Position numbers and translations under genes: made by a program | Shown: in pieces, positions 45,471 through 55,700 of the stretch | How positions within the stretch are numbered: position 1 is the first letter of the stretch | How the letters are laid out: each line of letters opens with the position of its first letter | From: Nevskiaceae bacterium | GTDB taxonomy: Bacteria > Pseudomonadota > Gammaproteobacteria > Nevskiales > Nevskiaceae | Direction of reading: 5' to 3' | NCBI GenBank assembly: GCA_008012115.1 | Contig: SSEB01000004.1 | Coordinates: forward strand, 124,001-188,000 | Length of the DNA: 64,000 nucleotides | The notes under the pieces: generated by a model | What the model was told of the DNA's origin: nothing | Database searches by the model: none | What the model saw: only the letters and a program-made list of their open reading frames with translations

Positions 45471-45510
45471 GTTCAGCTTCCTAAATTTGTGCAGGCCGGG
45501 CTGAGCCGGG

Positions 45511-45535
45511 GGCGGATGTCCACCGGACATCCGCC
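45511..45535 (-). promoter_or_regulatory. Stem-loop between secD and secF
   Basis: GGCGGATGTCC, a three-base loop and GGACATCCGCC form a perfect 11-bp stem. An outer pair, GAGCCGGG (45503-45510) and CCCGGCTC (45543-45550), could extend it across the secD stop codon. There is no T run, so it is more likely an mRNA-stability or ratio-setting structure than a terminator. Confidence 0.5.
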
Positions 45536-45548
45536 AGAGCCTCCCGGC

Positions 45549-47402
45549 TCACCAGATCGGCAGGTCTTTCAGCTTGCGCTTGGCAAACACCAGATAGGCC
45601 AGCGAGCGCGAGCCGACGATGGCGGTGAACTGAGAGGTGAGGATGCCCAGCGCCAGGGTGATGGCAAAGCCCTTCACCGGACCCGCGCCCAGCGCGAACA
45701 GCACCACGGTGCCGATCAGCACGGTGACGTTGGCGTCGGCGATGGTCAGGAAGGCGCGGTCATAACCCGCCTCGATCGCCGCGTGCGGCGTTTCGCCATC
45801 GCGCAATTCCTCGCGGATGCGCTCGTAGATCAGCACGTTGGCGTCCACCGCGATACCCATGGTCAGCACCATGCCGGCGATGCCGGGCATGGTCAGCGTC
45901 GCCTGCAGGATCGACAGGCCGGCAATGATCAGCACGATATTGAGCACCAGGGCCGCGATCGCGAAGAAGCCGAACACGCGGTAGTAGACGATCATGAACA
46001 CCATCACCAGCGTCAGGCCCAGCACGGCCGCCTGGAAACCGCGGCGGATGTTGTCGGCGCCCAGGCTCGGGCCGACGGTGCGCTCCTCGACGATATCGAC
46101 CGGCGCAGCCAGCGCACCGGAGCGCAGCAGCACGGCGAGATCGTAGGCCTCCTTGCTCTGCAACCCGGTGGTCTGGAAGCGCTTGCCGAAAACCCCGCGG
46201 ATGGTGGCGATGGAGATGACTTCCTCGACATCGCGATGCTCGCGGATCGGTTCGCCCTTGGCGTTGTAGTTGGTGACGACCTCGCGCTCCTTGAACAGCA
46301 CCGCCATCGGCTTGCCGACGTTCTTCTCGGTGAACTCGAACATCTTCTTGGCGGCGCCGCCGTCCAGCGTCACGCTCACTGCCGGGCTGCCGTCCTGGTC
46401 GACCGTCGACTGCGCGTCGGTCAGCTGCGAACCGGCGGCGATCACATCCTTCTTCAGCAGCACCGGCCGGTGGCCGTTGCGGGTATAGAACAGTTCGGTG
46501 CCGACCGGGACCACGCCAGTGGCGGCGGCGCCGTTGGCGTCACCGTCATCGACCGCGCGGTATTCCAGCGTCGCCGTCGCACCCAGCAGATCCTTGACGC
46601 GCGTAGTGTCCTGCACGCCCGGCAACTGCACCACGATGCGGTTCTGGCCCTGGCGCTGCACCAGCGGTTCGGCGACGCCGAGCTGGTTGACGCGGTTGCG
46701 CAGCGTGGTGAGGTTCTGCTTCACCGCAAAGTCGACGATGCGCTTGGCCTCCTGGTCGGACATGCGCGCTTCCAGCGTCAGCGGCGTCGCCGTCGGCACG
46801 TTCAGCGCCAGTTCCGGATATTCGCGCGCCAGCGCCTTGCGCGCGGCATCAAGCTTGTCGGCCTCGGCGAAGTCGAGCAGCACCGCGTCCGCGCTCTGGT
46901 GACGGCCCACGTAACGGATGTCCTCCTTGCGCAGGAAGGCCGGCAGGTCGTTGAGGTAGCGCTCGACCGCCTTTTTCTTGACGTCGTCGATGTCCACTTC
47001 GAGCAGGAAGTGCACGCCACCGCGCAAATCCAGGCCCAGGGTCATGGGCTTGGCGCCCAGCTTGCGCAGCCAGGTCGGCGTCTTCGACGCAAGGTTCAGC
47101 GCGACGACGTAGTCGTTGCCCAGCTCGCGCTTGAGCGCATCGGCCGTCTTGAGCTGCGCGGTCTCGTCGCCGAGGCGCACGATCCACTGCTGGCTCTCCA
47201 GCTCGCTGAGCGCGGGCGTGATGCCCTCGGCGGTGAGGGTCTTGCCGACCAGCTCGCCGAAATCGGCCGGCAGCGGATCGCCGGACACGCGCGTGATCTG
47301 CACCGCGGGGTCCTCGCCGTAGAGGTTGGGCGCGGCGTAGACCGCGCCCAACAGCATGACAAGGATCAGGACGACGTACTTCCAGGTTGCGTAAGGCTGC
47401 AT
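45549..47402 (-). CDS. secD: Protein translocase subunit SecD
   Basis: The 617-residue protein has an N-terminal helix (YVVLILVMLLGAVYAAPNLYG), a large periplasmic P1 domain containing GLDLRGGVHFLLEVD, and the C-terminal six-helix domain with VLTMGIAVDANVLIYERIREEL. ATG at 47402 is used; a TTG six bases upstream is possible. The order yajC-secD-secF is standard. Confidence 0.96.
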   Translation of the reverse strand: MQPYATWKYVVLILVMLLGAVYAAPNLYGEDPAVQITRVSGDPLPADFGELVGKTLTAEGITPALSELESQQWIVRLGDETAQLKTADALKRELGNDYVVALNLASKTPTWLRKLGAKPMTLGLDLRGGVHFLLEVDIDDVKKKAVERYLNDLPAFLRKEDIRYVGRHQSADAVLLDFAEADKLDAARKALAREYPELALNVPTATPLTLEARMSDQEAKRIVDFAVKQNLTTLRNRVNQLGVAEPLVQRQGQNRIVVQLPGVQDTTRVKDLLGATATLEYRAVDDGDANGAAATGVVPVGTELFYTRNGHRPVLLKKDVIAAGSQLTDAQSTVDQDGSPAVSVTLDGGAAKKMFEFTEKNVGKPMAVLFKEREVVTNYNAKGEPIREHRDVEEVISIATIRGVFGKRFQTTGLQSKEAYDLAVLLRSGALAAPVDIVEERTVGPSLGADNIRRGFQAAVLGLTLVMVFMIVYYRVFGFFAIAALVLNIVLIIAGLSILQATLTMPGIAGMVLTMGIAVDANVLIYERIREELRDGETPHAAIEAGYDRAFLTIADANVTVLIGTVVLFALGAGPVKGFAITLALGILTSQFTAIVGSRSLAYLVFAKRKLKDLPIW

Positions 47403-47441
47403 GACCAATCCATCAAGGCGCGCGACGCGCGCTGCAGTACA

Positions 47442-47771
47442 TCAGAGATTCTTCAGGGTGCCCTTGGGCAGGACGCTGCTGACCGAAGACTTCTGGATCT
47501 TGATCACCACGTTGTCGGCGACTTCCAGCGACAGGTAGTTCTCGCCAATGGTGGCGATCTTGCCGGCGAGGCCGCCGGCGGTGACCACTTCGTCGCCCTT
47601 GGCCAGAGAGGACAGCATCTCCTTCTGCTCCTTGGCGCGCTTCATCTGCGGGCGGATCAGCATGAAGTAGAACAGGATCACCAGCACCACCAGCGGCGCG
47701 AACTGGATGAGGGCACCGGGCTGCTGGCCCGCTTGCTGGGCATAGGCCGGGCTGAGAATGAAATCCAACAC
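47442..47771 (-). CDS. yajC: Sec translocon accessory protein YajC
   Basis: The product of about 109 residues has an alanine-rich N-terminus (ILSPAYAQQAG), one membrane helix (FAPLVVLVILFYFMLIRPQ) and the cytoplasmic domain KRAKEQKEMLSSLAKGDEVVTAGGLAGKI-like, quoted in part. The start is GTG 47771 or the adjacent TTG 47768, both well placed after GGAG; the longer ATG reading from 47831 does not match the family. The tgt gene that usually precedes yajC is missing; repeat copy H lies there instead. Confidence 0.93.
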   Translation of the reverse strand: MLDFILSPAYAQQAGQQPGALIQFAPLVVLVILFYFMLIRPQMKRAKEQKEMLSSLAKGDEVVTAGGLAGKIATIGENYLSLEVADNVVIKIQKSSVSSVLPKGTLKNL

Positions 47772-47856
47772 TTGCGACTCCGTAAAGCGAAGGAAAAGGG
47801 CTTGAAAATCGAGCGGCGGATTATGCCACAAGGCCTGCGGGGCCCCGTGACCGGGC

Positions 47857-47965
47857 CACCCGCTGTGCCTGGGCTCGCGGGATAGCTTGTTAATAAATAT
47901 TTAACAAATTTATTTCTATAAATAATTAATAACAAACTTCCCGGCCTTGAACCCACGAGCGGGTG
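47857..47965. repeat. AT-core inverted element, copy H (109 bp)
   Basis: CACCCGCT at 47857-47864 and AGCGGGTG at 47958-47965 enclose two exact 24-bp arms, but the core at 47889-47933 is 45 bp, one base short. It is the only copy with an altered length. The core begins GTTAATAAATATTTAAC and ends TTAATAAC. It lies in the divergent gap between yajC and the acyl-CoA dehydrogenase gene. Confidence 0.9.
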
Positions 47966-48040
47966 GCGCGAAAAGGCCGTCGGGCGACCTGCTGTGCTAA
48001 CCTTCGCGCCCGTTTTTCTCCCACGTAAACCCTCCGAATC

Positions 48041-49789
<1,749 letters not shown>

Positions 49790-49797
49790 GCGGAGCG

Positions 49798-49826
49798 GCG
49801 TCGCCCCGCTCGACGCGGGGCGACGC
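49798..49826 (+). terminator. GC-rich stem-loop after the acyl-CoA dehydrogenase gene
   Basis: GCGTCGCCCCGC and GCGGGGCGACGC pair perfectly around a five-base loop (12-bp stem). No T run follows, so it may stabilise the transcript end or cause pausing rather than terminate by itself. Confidence 0.5.
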
Positions 49827-49846
49827 CCGGCTCGAACGGACTCACG

Positions 49847-50467
49847 ATGTTCAAACCGCTGATCGACTGGTACCTGGCACAGCTCGCCACCGGCGGCTAT
49901 CCGCTGATCGTGCTGCTGATGGCGATCGAGAGCTCGTTCCTGCCGCTGCCCAGCGAACTGGTGATTCCGCCGGCGGCGGCGCTGACCTCGCGCAGCGGCG
50001 AACTCAGCACCACCGGGATCGTGCTGGCCGGCACGCTCGGCTCCTGGCTCGGCGCCACGGTGATGTACTGGGGCGCGCGCTGGCTGGGCCGTCCGCTGGT
50101 GCTGCGCTACGGACGCTACGTCATGATCGCCGAGGACAAGGTGCATGCCGCCGAACGCTGGGCAGCGCAGTACGGTGCCGGCGGCGTGTTCTTCTCGCGC
50201 CTGCTGCCGGTGATCCGGCATCTGATCGGCATCCCGATGGGGATCGTCGAAATGAATTTCTGGCGCTACTCGCTGTTCACCGTGCTGGGCTCGGCGCTGT
50301 GGTGCACGGTGCTGACGGTGGTGGGCGTGAAAGCTGGCCAGGACGAAGCGCTGATGCAAGGCGACCTGCATCGGATTACGCTATGGCTGATTACAGGCGT
50401 GGCCGTCCTCGGCACGCTCTATTACTTCATGGTCCATCGCACCATGAGCAAACCGAAGGAGTCGTAA
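49847..50467 (+). CDS. DedA family membrane protein
   Basis: The 206-residue protein has the DedA/SNARE-associated domain: FLPLPSELVIPPAAALTSR near residue 27, GSWLGATVMYWGARWLGRP, and FFSRLLPVIRHLIGIPMGI with the conserved arginines. Some DedA proteins flip undecaprenyl phosphate or phospholipids. Its stop lies 2 bp before the glutathione peroxidase start, so the two are one transcript. Confidence 0.92.
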   Translation: MFKPLIDWYLAQLATGGYPLIVLLMAIESSFLPLPSELVIPPAAALTSRSGELSTTGIVLAGTLGSWLGATVMYWGARWLGRPLVLRYGRYVMIAEDKVHAAERWAAQYGAGGVFFSRLLPVIRHLIGIPMGIVEMNFWRYSLFTVLGSALWCTVLTVVGVKAGQDEALMQGDLHRITLWLITGVAVLGTLYYFMVHRTMSKPKES

Positions 50468-50469
50468 CC

Positions 50470-50946
50470 ATGGGCGTTTATGATTTCGCGGCAAAAACCA
50501 TCGACGGCACCGAACAGAAGCTCGACGCCTACAAAGGCAAGGTGCTGCTGATCGTCAACACTGCCAGCAAGTGCGGCTTCACGCCGCAGTACAAGGGGCT
50601 CGAGGCGCTGTACCGCAAGTACAAGGATCAGGGCCTCGTGGTGCTGGGCTTTCCCTGCGACCAGTTCGGCCACCAGGAACCGGGCGACGAAAACGAGATC
50701 AAGAATTTCTGCTCGCTGTCCTACGACGTGAGCTTTCCGATGTTCGCCAAGATTGACGTCAACGGCGCCAACGCCCACCCGCTCTACCAGTACCTGAAGA
50801 GCGAGGCCACCGGCATCCTCGGCAGCGAGGGCATCAAGTGGAACTTCACCAAGTTCCTGATCGACAAGAGCGGCCAGGTGGTGAAACGCTACGGCTCGGT
50901 CGACACGCCGGAAAAGATCGACAAGGACATCGCCAAGCTGCTTTGA
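50470..50946 (+). CDS. Glutathione peroxidase family protein (Cys type)
   Basis: The 158-residue peroxidase has the catalytic Cys in NTASKCGFTPQY, in the place of selenocysteine, the Gln/second-Cys block LGFPCDQFGHQEPG and the Trp-Asn of KWNFTKFLI. Bacterial members usually use thioredoxin rather than glutathione. It is co-transcribed with dedA and followed by a terminator that lies inside repeat copy I. Confidence 0.93.
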   Translation: MGVYDFAAKTIDGTEQKLDAYKGKVLLIVNTASKCGFTPQYKGLEALYRKYKDQGLVVLGFPCDQFGHQEPGDENEIKNFCSLSYDVSFPMFAKIDVNGANAHPLYQYLKSEATGILGSEGIKWNFTKFLIDKSGQVVKRYGSVDTPEKIDKDIAKLL

Positions 50947-50973
50947 GGCGATCGCGACATCGCAAAAATGCGT

Positions 50974-51083
50974 CACCCGCTAGGCCTCCGATCGGAGGCC
51001 TAGTTGTTTTTAAATGTTGATCAATTAAAAATACTATAAATACTTTATAACTCATTGTGCTGCTCAGGACCGGAGAGCGGGTG
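50974..51083. repeat. AT-core inverted element, copy I (110 bp)
   Basis: CACCCGCT at 50974-50981 and AGCGGGTG at 51076-51083 enclose 24-bp arms and the 46-bp core at 51006-51051. Here the left arm has become a palindrome that works as a terminator. The right box ends five bases before the start codon of the GDPD-nitrilase gene, so the element also supplies that gene's ribosome-binding region. The context is tandem. Confidence 0.9.
50980..51010 (+). terminator. Rho-independent terminator for gpx, within repeat copy I
   Basis: A 24-bp perfect palindrome (CTAGGCCTCCGA and its complement, 50980-51003) is followed by TTGTTTTT. It uses the left arm of the AT-core element as its stem and the first bases of the AT core as its U tract. 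Confidence 0.8.
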
Positions 51084-51088
51084 CCGAC

Positions 51089-53512
51089 ATGAAGGGGATT
51101 TGCCAACGCGCCGGATTCATCGGCCTGATCGCCACGGCGGCGCTGCCCGGCTGCAGCCGCAGCACCGACCCCGCGACCGCGCCGCACTTCGCCTGCGAGA
51201 CGGCACGGGCGGCCAACGGCGCCATCGTCTCGGCGCATCGCGGCGGCGCCGCCTATGCGCCGGAGAACACGCTGCCCGCCTTCCGCAACGCCGTGCGCCT
51301 GGGCGTCGATCAGTTGGAAATGGACACGCAGCTCACCGCCGACAACCAGCTGGTGATCCTGCACGACGACACCCTGGACCGCACCACCGACTGCTCCGGC
51401 GCGGTCAACGCGCAGACGCTGGCGCAGGTCCAGGCCTGCGACGCCGCCTACTGGTTCACGCCCGGCCAGGGCGTGACCGTACCGGGCACCGATGTGCCGC
51501 ACCCGCTGCGCGGCACCGGTGTGCGCGTGCCGACCTTGCGGGCCCTGCTCGACTGGTACGTCACCCTGCCCTGCGGCCGGCCGACGCTGTCGATCGAGAT
51601 CAAGAACATCCCGGGCGAGACCAACTTCGATCCCGCCGGCGACAAGACCGCCAAAGTGCTGTTGCCGCTGCTGGCGCGCTACGGCGTCGACAAGGACGTG
51701 GTGATCCAGTCGTTCTGGCCGGTCACGCTGGTGCAGGTCAAGCAGATGAACCCGGCCCTGCGCACGCAGTTTCTCACCAGCAGCGCCTCCGGCGAGACCG
51801 CCGCCGCCAATCTCGCCGATGTGATCGCCACGGGTCAGGACATCAGCGCGCCCAACTTCGACGCACCGGACTTCCTCGCGCCCGTGGTGCAGGCCGCGCA
51901 CGCCGCCGGCAAGCAGGTGCTGCCCTACACGCCCGATGCCTACGCCGACCTGCAGAAGACCCTGGGCCTGGGCGTCGACGGCCTGATCACCAACTTTCCG
52001 GCCTGTGCGCTGCAGGCGCTGGGCCGCGCCGTGCCGGCGCGCATCGCCACCGATGGCATCCCCGAGACCGCCGCCTGCCCAGACGTCTCCGCGCCGCCGG
52101 CCGCCAGTCTCGCCGACCGCCCGGACGCCGCCACCTGCGCGGCGCTGCGGCCCACGCGCTGGCTCGCCGCCACCGGCACCGCCGACGCCCACGCCCGCCT
52201 GCGGGTGGTGGGCATCCAGTACAAGCAGGAGGTGCGGCACGTCGGGAGCTATGCCAGTTTCCGCACCAAGATGCGCTGCCTGATGCAGGATCACGCGGTG
52301 CCGCTGATGCGGGCCGGGCTGCCCATGCTGGTGGTGTTCAACGAAGACATCGGTTTGATGACGCTGGCCACCGGCACGCGCGGCGCGGCGGTGCGCGAGC
52401 AGGCGGCGACGCCGCTGCGCGGCCCGCTGGGCGACCAGGTGCCGGCCGGCATCCTCACCGGCCTGGGCCTGCTCAACGCGGCGTATGCACCGCAGGTGGC
52501 CGCCTACCAGGCGATGTTCCCGGGCATCGATCCGCGCAAGCAGGTCTTCGTCGCCGCCACCGACACCTTCGCCCGCGCCTTCTCGCAGACCTTTTCCGAT
52601 ATCGCGCGCGACTACGGCGTCTACGTCGTCGCCAGCAACAACATGCCGCGCTACCGCGCCTCGCGCGATCCGGTGGAGATGGCCCTGTTCAGGGACCCGG
52701 ACCTCGCCGGCGCCGAGGAGGTCTACGTCGCCACCAGTGCGCATGTCGCCAACACCACCTTCCTCTGGGGCCCGGCCGATCTTCATCCCGAAGCGCCGCG
52801 TGGCGAAACCAACCTGATTTTCCGCAACGAGAAAGTGCCGCTGACCGACATCGAGAAAACCCTGATCGGCCTCGACGAAGGTCCGGCCACGGGCGACGCG
52901 GCCAGGGCCAATGCCGCCGGCGCGGTGGTGGCAGGCTTCCGCCTGGGCTTTGCCACCTCGCTGCCGGCCTTTGCCTGGGGCTACGACTTCGGCCAGCGTC
53001 CCGCCGGCCTGCAGCCCTGCGCCGACGTGCACCTGAGCTACATGCCGTGCATGGACAGCCTGGGCGTCGATGTCGTGGTGCAGGCGGAAGCCAACCCGGG
53101 TCGCTGGGCAGCAAACGTGAGCAAGGGCTGGCAGCCGCTGGAGTGGATGAACTCGACCTGGCGCAGCGTTGCCGAGCCGACCGTGAAGTTCCGCTACAAC
53201 ATCACGCCGATGCTGACCGGCAACCTGCTCGACCTCGCCTTCGATGGCCAGTCGGCGATCACCGCACGTGGCGCACAGCAGACGCCCCGGCACTACATCG
53301 GCAACACCGTGTTCACCGCGGGTAGCGATGCCGAGGCCTACCGGCCGTATGTCGGCGGCAAGCTGGAATTCCTGGCGCTGGCCCCCTGGGTCACCGGCGA
53401 CGCCGACCGCGATGCGCTGATCGCCACGGGCAATGCGCTGTCTCCAGGCAGCAACGCAGCGCTGGAGAACGACTATCTCGAAACGGCGGTGTGGGCCGAC
53501 CTTACGCGCTGA
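51089..53512 (+). CDS. Lipoprotein fusing a glycerophosphodiester phosphodiesterase to a nitrilase-like domain
   Basis: The 807-residue protein has a lipoprotein signal (IATAALPGC). Residues about 45-330 form a GDPD barrel with AHRGGAAYAPENTLPAF, DQLEMDTQLTADNQLVILHD and SIEIKNIPGE. From about residue 370 a carbon-nitrogen hydrolase-like domain follows, with a candidate catalytic Glu in VVFNEDIGL, a candidate Lys in RNEKVPLTD and a candidate Cys in YMPCMDSLGVDVVVQAEAN. The first activity would release glycerol phosphate from glycerophosphodiesters; the second would cleave an amide or nitrile. Both would act outside the cytoplasm. The catalytic triad of the second half is my reading and needs alignment. 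Confidence 0.8.
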   Translation: MKGICQRAGFIGLIATAALPGCSRSTDPATAPHFACETARAANGAIVSAHRGGAAYAPENTLPAFRNAVRLGVDQLEMDTQLTADNQLVILHDDTLDRTTDCSGAVNAQTLAQVQACDAAYWFTPGQGVTVPGTDVPHPLRGTGVRVPTLRALLDWYVTLPCGRPTLSIEIKNIPGETNFDPAGDKTAKVLLPLLARYGVDKDVVIQSFWPVTLVQVKQMNPALRTQFLTSSASGETAAANLADVIATGQDISAPNFDAPDFLAPVVQAAHAAGKQVLPYTPDAYADLQKTLGLGVDGLITNFPACALQALGRAVPARIATDGIPETAACPDVSAPPAASLADRPDAATCAALRPTRWLAATGTADAHARLRVVGIQYKQEVRHVGSYASFRTKMRCLMQDHAVPLMRAGLPMLVVFNEDIGLMTLATGTRGAAVREQAATPLRGPLGDQVPAGILTGLGLLNAAYAPQVAAYQAMFPGIDPRKQVFVAATDTFARAFSQTFSDIARDYGVYVVASNNMPRYRASRDPVEMALFRDPDLAGAEEVYVATSAHVANTTFLWGPADLHPEAPRGETNLIFRNEKVPLTDIEKTLIGLDEGPATGDAARANAAGAVVAGFRLGFATSLPAFAWGYDFGQRPAGLQPCADVHLSYMPCMDSLGVDVVVQAEANPGRWAANVSKGWQPLEWMNSTWRSVAEPTVKFRYNITPMLTGNLLDLAFDGQSAITARGAQQTPRHYIGNTVFTAGSDAEAYRPYVGGKLEFLALAPWVTGDADRDALIATGNALSPGSNAALENDYLETAVWADLTR

Positions 53513-53515
53513 GAC

Positions 53516-54346
53516 TCAGCGGCTACGGTAGTAGCGGCTCGGATTGAACAGATCTGGCGAGAGATCGGCGTCGATCACCGGATCGCGCAACTCGATGCGC
53601 GAGGTGCTGCCCTCGCGCAAATCCTTCAGGTTCAGCACCGTCGCCAGCCAGCGACCCTCGACCCGCTGCACGCTGTTGGGCTCGATGGTCAGGGTCTTCC
53701 AGGGCACGCCGCCGTAAAGCTCCGCACGCACCGGCAGGCACCAGTCGTCGTCGACGGTGAGATCGACACGGTCGTAGAGAATGTCGGGATCGGCCGGCGG
53801 CTGATACCGCCAGCGGGTGGCGGGCCGCGACGCCTCGGTCACCGCGCCCAGTGGCTGCAGGCGCCCGCCGCGCAGACCGCTGAACAGGAACTTGAGATCG
53901 AAGGCGGAGATGCCGCTTTCGAACAGCGACTGTGCCGTGGTGGCGCCGGTGACGTGACGCACCTTTTTCACCGAGGGCAGGTACAGGTAGTAGTCCTGAC
54001 GCTGTCCCGAACCCAGGAACAGATAGGCTGCGCCGGCAAGATCCTTGGGCGCCGTCAGGCGCAGCATGCCGTTCTGACCGTCACCGTTGATGCGCCAGTA
54101 CCAGTCGCCGGCGATGCGTCGGCGCGTGCCATCGGCTGCGGTCTGGGTGATCACGATGCTTTCCGACAGCGAACGCTGCGGCAGGCTCTTGGCGAAGCAG
54201 GTCCGCAGTTCCGTTTCGTCGGCCGCAGGTGCGGCCCCGGCGGCGCTGCACGCACTTCCCGCAGCGACGCCGGCCAGCATCGCAAAAAAGCGCGCCTTCT
54301 GCAGTGGACCCTGCAGGACCTGCCAGCGAAGGCGCGCGCGCGTCAT
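53516..54346 (-). CDS. LolA-like periplasmic protein (outer membrane lipoprotein-sorting family)
   Basis: The 276-residue exported protein has the LolA_like pattern: RLTAPKDLAGAAYLFLGSG, DYYLYLPSVKKVRHVTG and FDLKFLFSGL, with a C-terminal half-barrel ending NPSRYYRSR. Such proteins often accompany DUF1302 outer-membrane proteins and RND transporters and probably carry hydrophobic cargo. ATG 54346 is used, four bases after the DUF445 stop; an earlier ATG at 54379 would overlap that gene. It is the last gene of the seven-gene envelope operon. Confidence 0.78.
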   Translation of the reverse strand: MTRARLRWQVLQGPLQKARFFAMLAGVAAGSACSAAGAAPAADETELRTCFAKSLPQRSLSESIVITQTAADGTRRRIAGDWYWRINGDGQNGMLRLTAPKDLAGAAYLFLGSGQRQDYYLYLPSVKKVRHVTGATTAQSLFESGISAFDLKFLFSGLRGGRLQPLGAVTEASRPATRWRYQPPADPDILYDRVDLTVDDDWCLPVRAELYGGVPWKTLTIEPNSVQRVEGRWLATVLNLKDLREGSTSRIELRDPVIDADLSPDLFNPSRYYRSR

Positions 54347-54350
54347 GACA

Positions 54351-55646
54351 TCAGCCCAGGGGCAGTGCCGAAAGCACATTCATGGCCGCCTCCGGCACGT
54401 GCTTGGCGAGATGCTCCATGACGATGACCTGGAATTCACCGACGATGAAGCCGAGCGCGGCGCCGACCGCGATCAGAATCCACTCGTCCTGCTCGAAGGC
54501 CGGGTGCAGCAGCGCCTCGAACTCCTCGATGCTGAGTTCCTTCATCTTGCCGGCCAGGGTGTTTTCGAGATCCATCGCCTCGCCGGCATATTTCTCGACG
54601 TGCTTCATGGTATCGGGCAGGCGGTTCATGATCTCCTGCGACACCAAGCGCTTCATTTCCTGGTACTTGCTGCTGCCGACGGCGAACACCACCAGCGGCT
54701 TGGCGACGCCGGCCTGCTCGTCGACCACGCGCTGCACCTGCTTCTGGATCATGCCGAACAGGCGGTCGGACAGCGGGCCGCGCAGCACCGCGGCAAGGAT
54801 GTTCTGCGGCGTCACGATCTCGCGGGCGACCAGGCGGCCGTACTCCGCCGAGACCTCGGTGCGACGCTTGAGGAACAGGCCCTGCCACTCGAACAGGCCG
54901 AACAGGTACTTGGTCGGGTGCTTGGGGTTGAACACCATCTTCAGCGCCAGCCAGTCGGTGAACCAGCCTGTGAACAGACCAAAGATCGGCATGATCCAAA
55001 CGTTGTGCGTCAGCGCCCAGGTGACCGCCTGCACGCAGCCGATAGCAAAACCGAAGAACAGGCCGGAGTTGCGGATGAAGCGGAACTCGCCGTGTCCCGC
55101 CTCCAGGAAGATGCGGTTCAGCAGCGGCTTGTCTCGCAACAGGCTGCTGACCACCATGTCCTTCAGGTCGAACACCGAGTCGATGTTGTTCTTGATGTCG
55201 TTCATGATCTGCTTGACGATCAGCGGCGCTTCATCCTGGATGCGGCGGATGATCATGTTCTTCACCGTCTCCGGCGCCGCTTCCCACAGACCCGGCGAGA
55301 ACTGCGAAGCGACGCTGCGGGTGATCTCCTCAACGGCATCCAGCAGCGGCCTCTCGATCTCTTCGGCGATGCGGTCCGGGTCGAGGCGGTCGAAAATGTC
55401 CTTGGGCTTGATCAGCTTGGTCGTCATGGTGTCGCAGGCGATGCTGGCCATCACCGCCGCCTTGCGCGGCACGATCCCCTGCCAGCCCAGGTAGGGCGGC
55501 TTGCCGATGAACTCGATCGGCAGGAACATCATCTTGATCGCCACGATCTTGGTGATGTAACCGACGGTCGCCGCGACGAACGGCATGGACGCATACAGCA
55601 TCCAGTTTTCCTGAACGTCCAAAATAATCGCGTGCATGCTTTGCAT
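54351..55646 (-). CDS. DUF445 family membrane protein
   Basis: The 431-residue protein has an N-terminal membrane helix (WMLYASMPFVAATVGYITKIVAIKMMF), a paired repeat of the same motif later (FGLFTGWFTDWLALKMVFNP), amphipathic helices between them and a C-terminal helix (WILIAVGAALGFIVGEFQVIV). This is the DUF445 (YheB-like) layout. Function is unknown. AGGAGG lies upstream of the ATG at 55646. It sits between the DUF4393-like and LolA-like genes in the operon. Confidence 0.85.
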   Translation of the reverse strand: MQSMHAIILDVQENWMLYASMPFVAATVGYITKIVAIKMMFLPIEFIGKPPYLGWQGIVPRKAAVMASIACDTMTTKLIKPKDIFDRLDPDRIAEEIERPLLDAVEEITRSVASQFSPGLWEAAPETVKNMIIRRIQDEAPLIVKQIMNDIKNNIDSVFDLKDMVVSSLLRDKPLLNRIFLEAGHGEFRFIRNSGLFFGFAIGCVQAVTWALTHNVWIMPIFGLFTGWFTDWLALKMVFNPKHPTKYLFGLFEWQGLFLKRRTEVSAEYGRLVAREIVTPQNILAAVLRGPLSDRLFGMIQKQVQRVVDEQAGVAKPLVVFAVGSSKYQEMKRLVSQEIMNRLPDTMKHVEKYAGEAMDLENTLAGKMKELSIEEFEALLHPAFEQDEWILIAVGAALGFIVGEFQVIVMEHLAKHVPEAAMNVLSALPLG

Positions 55647-55700
55647 CGTTCCCCTCCTGACTTTCTATCTATAACCCTGATTCATTGCAGATCGGCGAGG

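Noticed and set aside
50776-50783. CACCCGCT inside the glutathione peroxidase gene
   Set aside because: It encodes the conserved AHPLYQYL region and lacks the rest of the element.
53812-53819. AGCGGGTG inside the LolA-like gene
   Set aside because: No AT-rich core or partner box nearby; a chance match in coding DNA.
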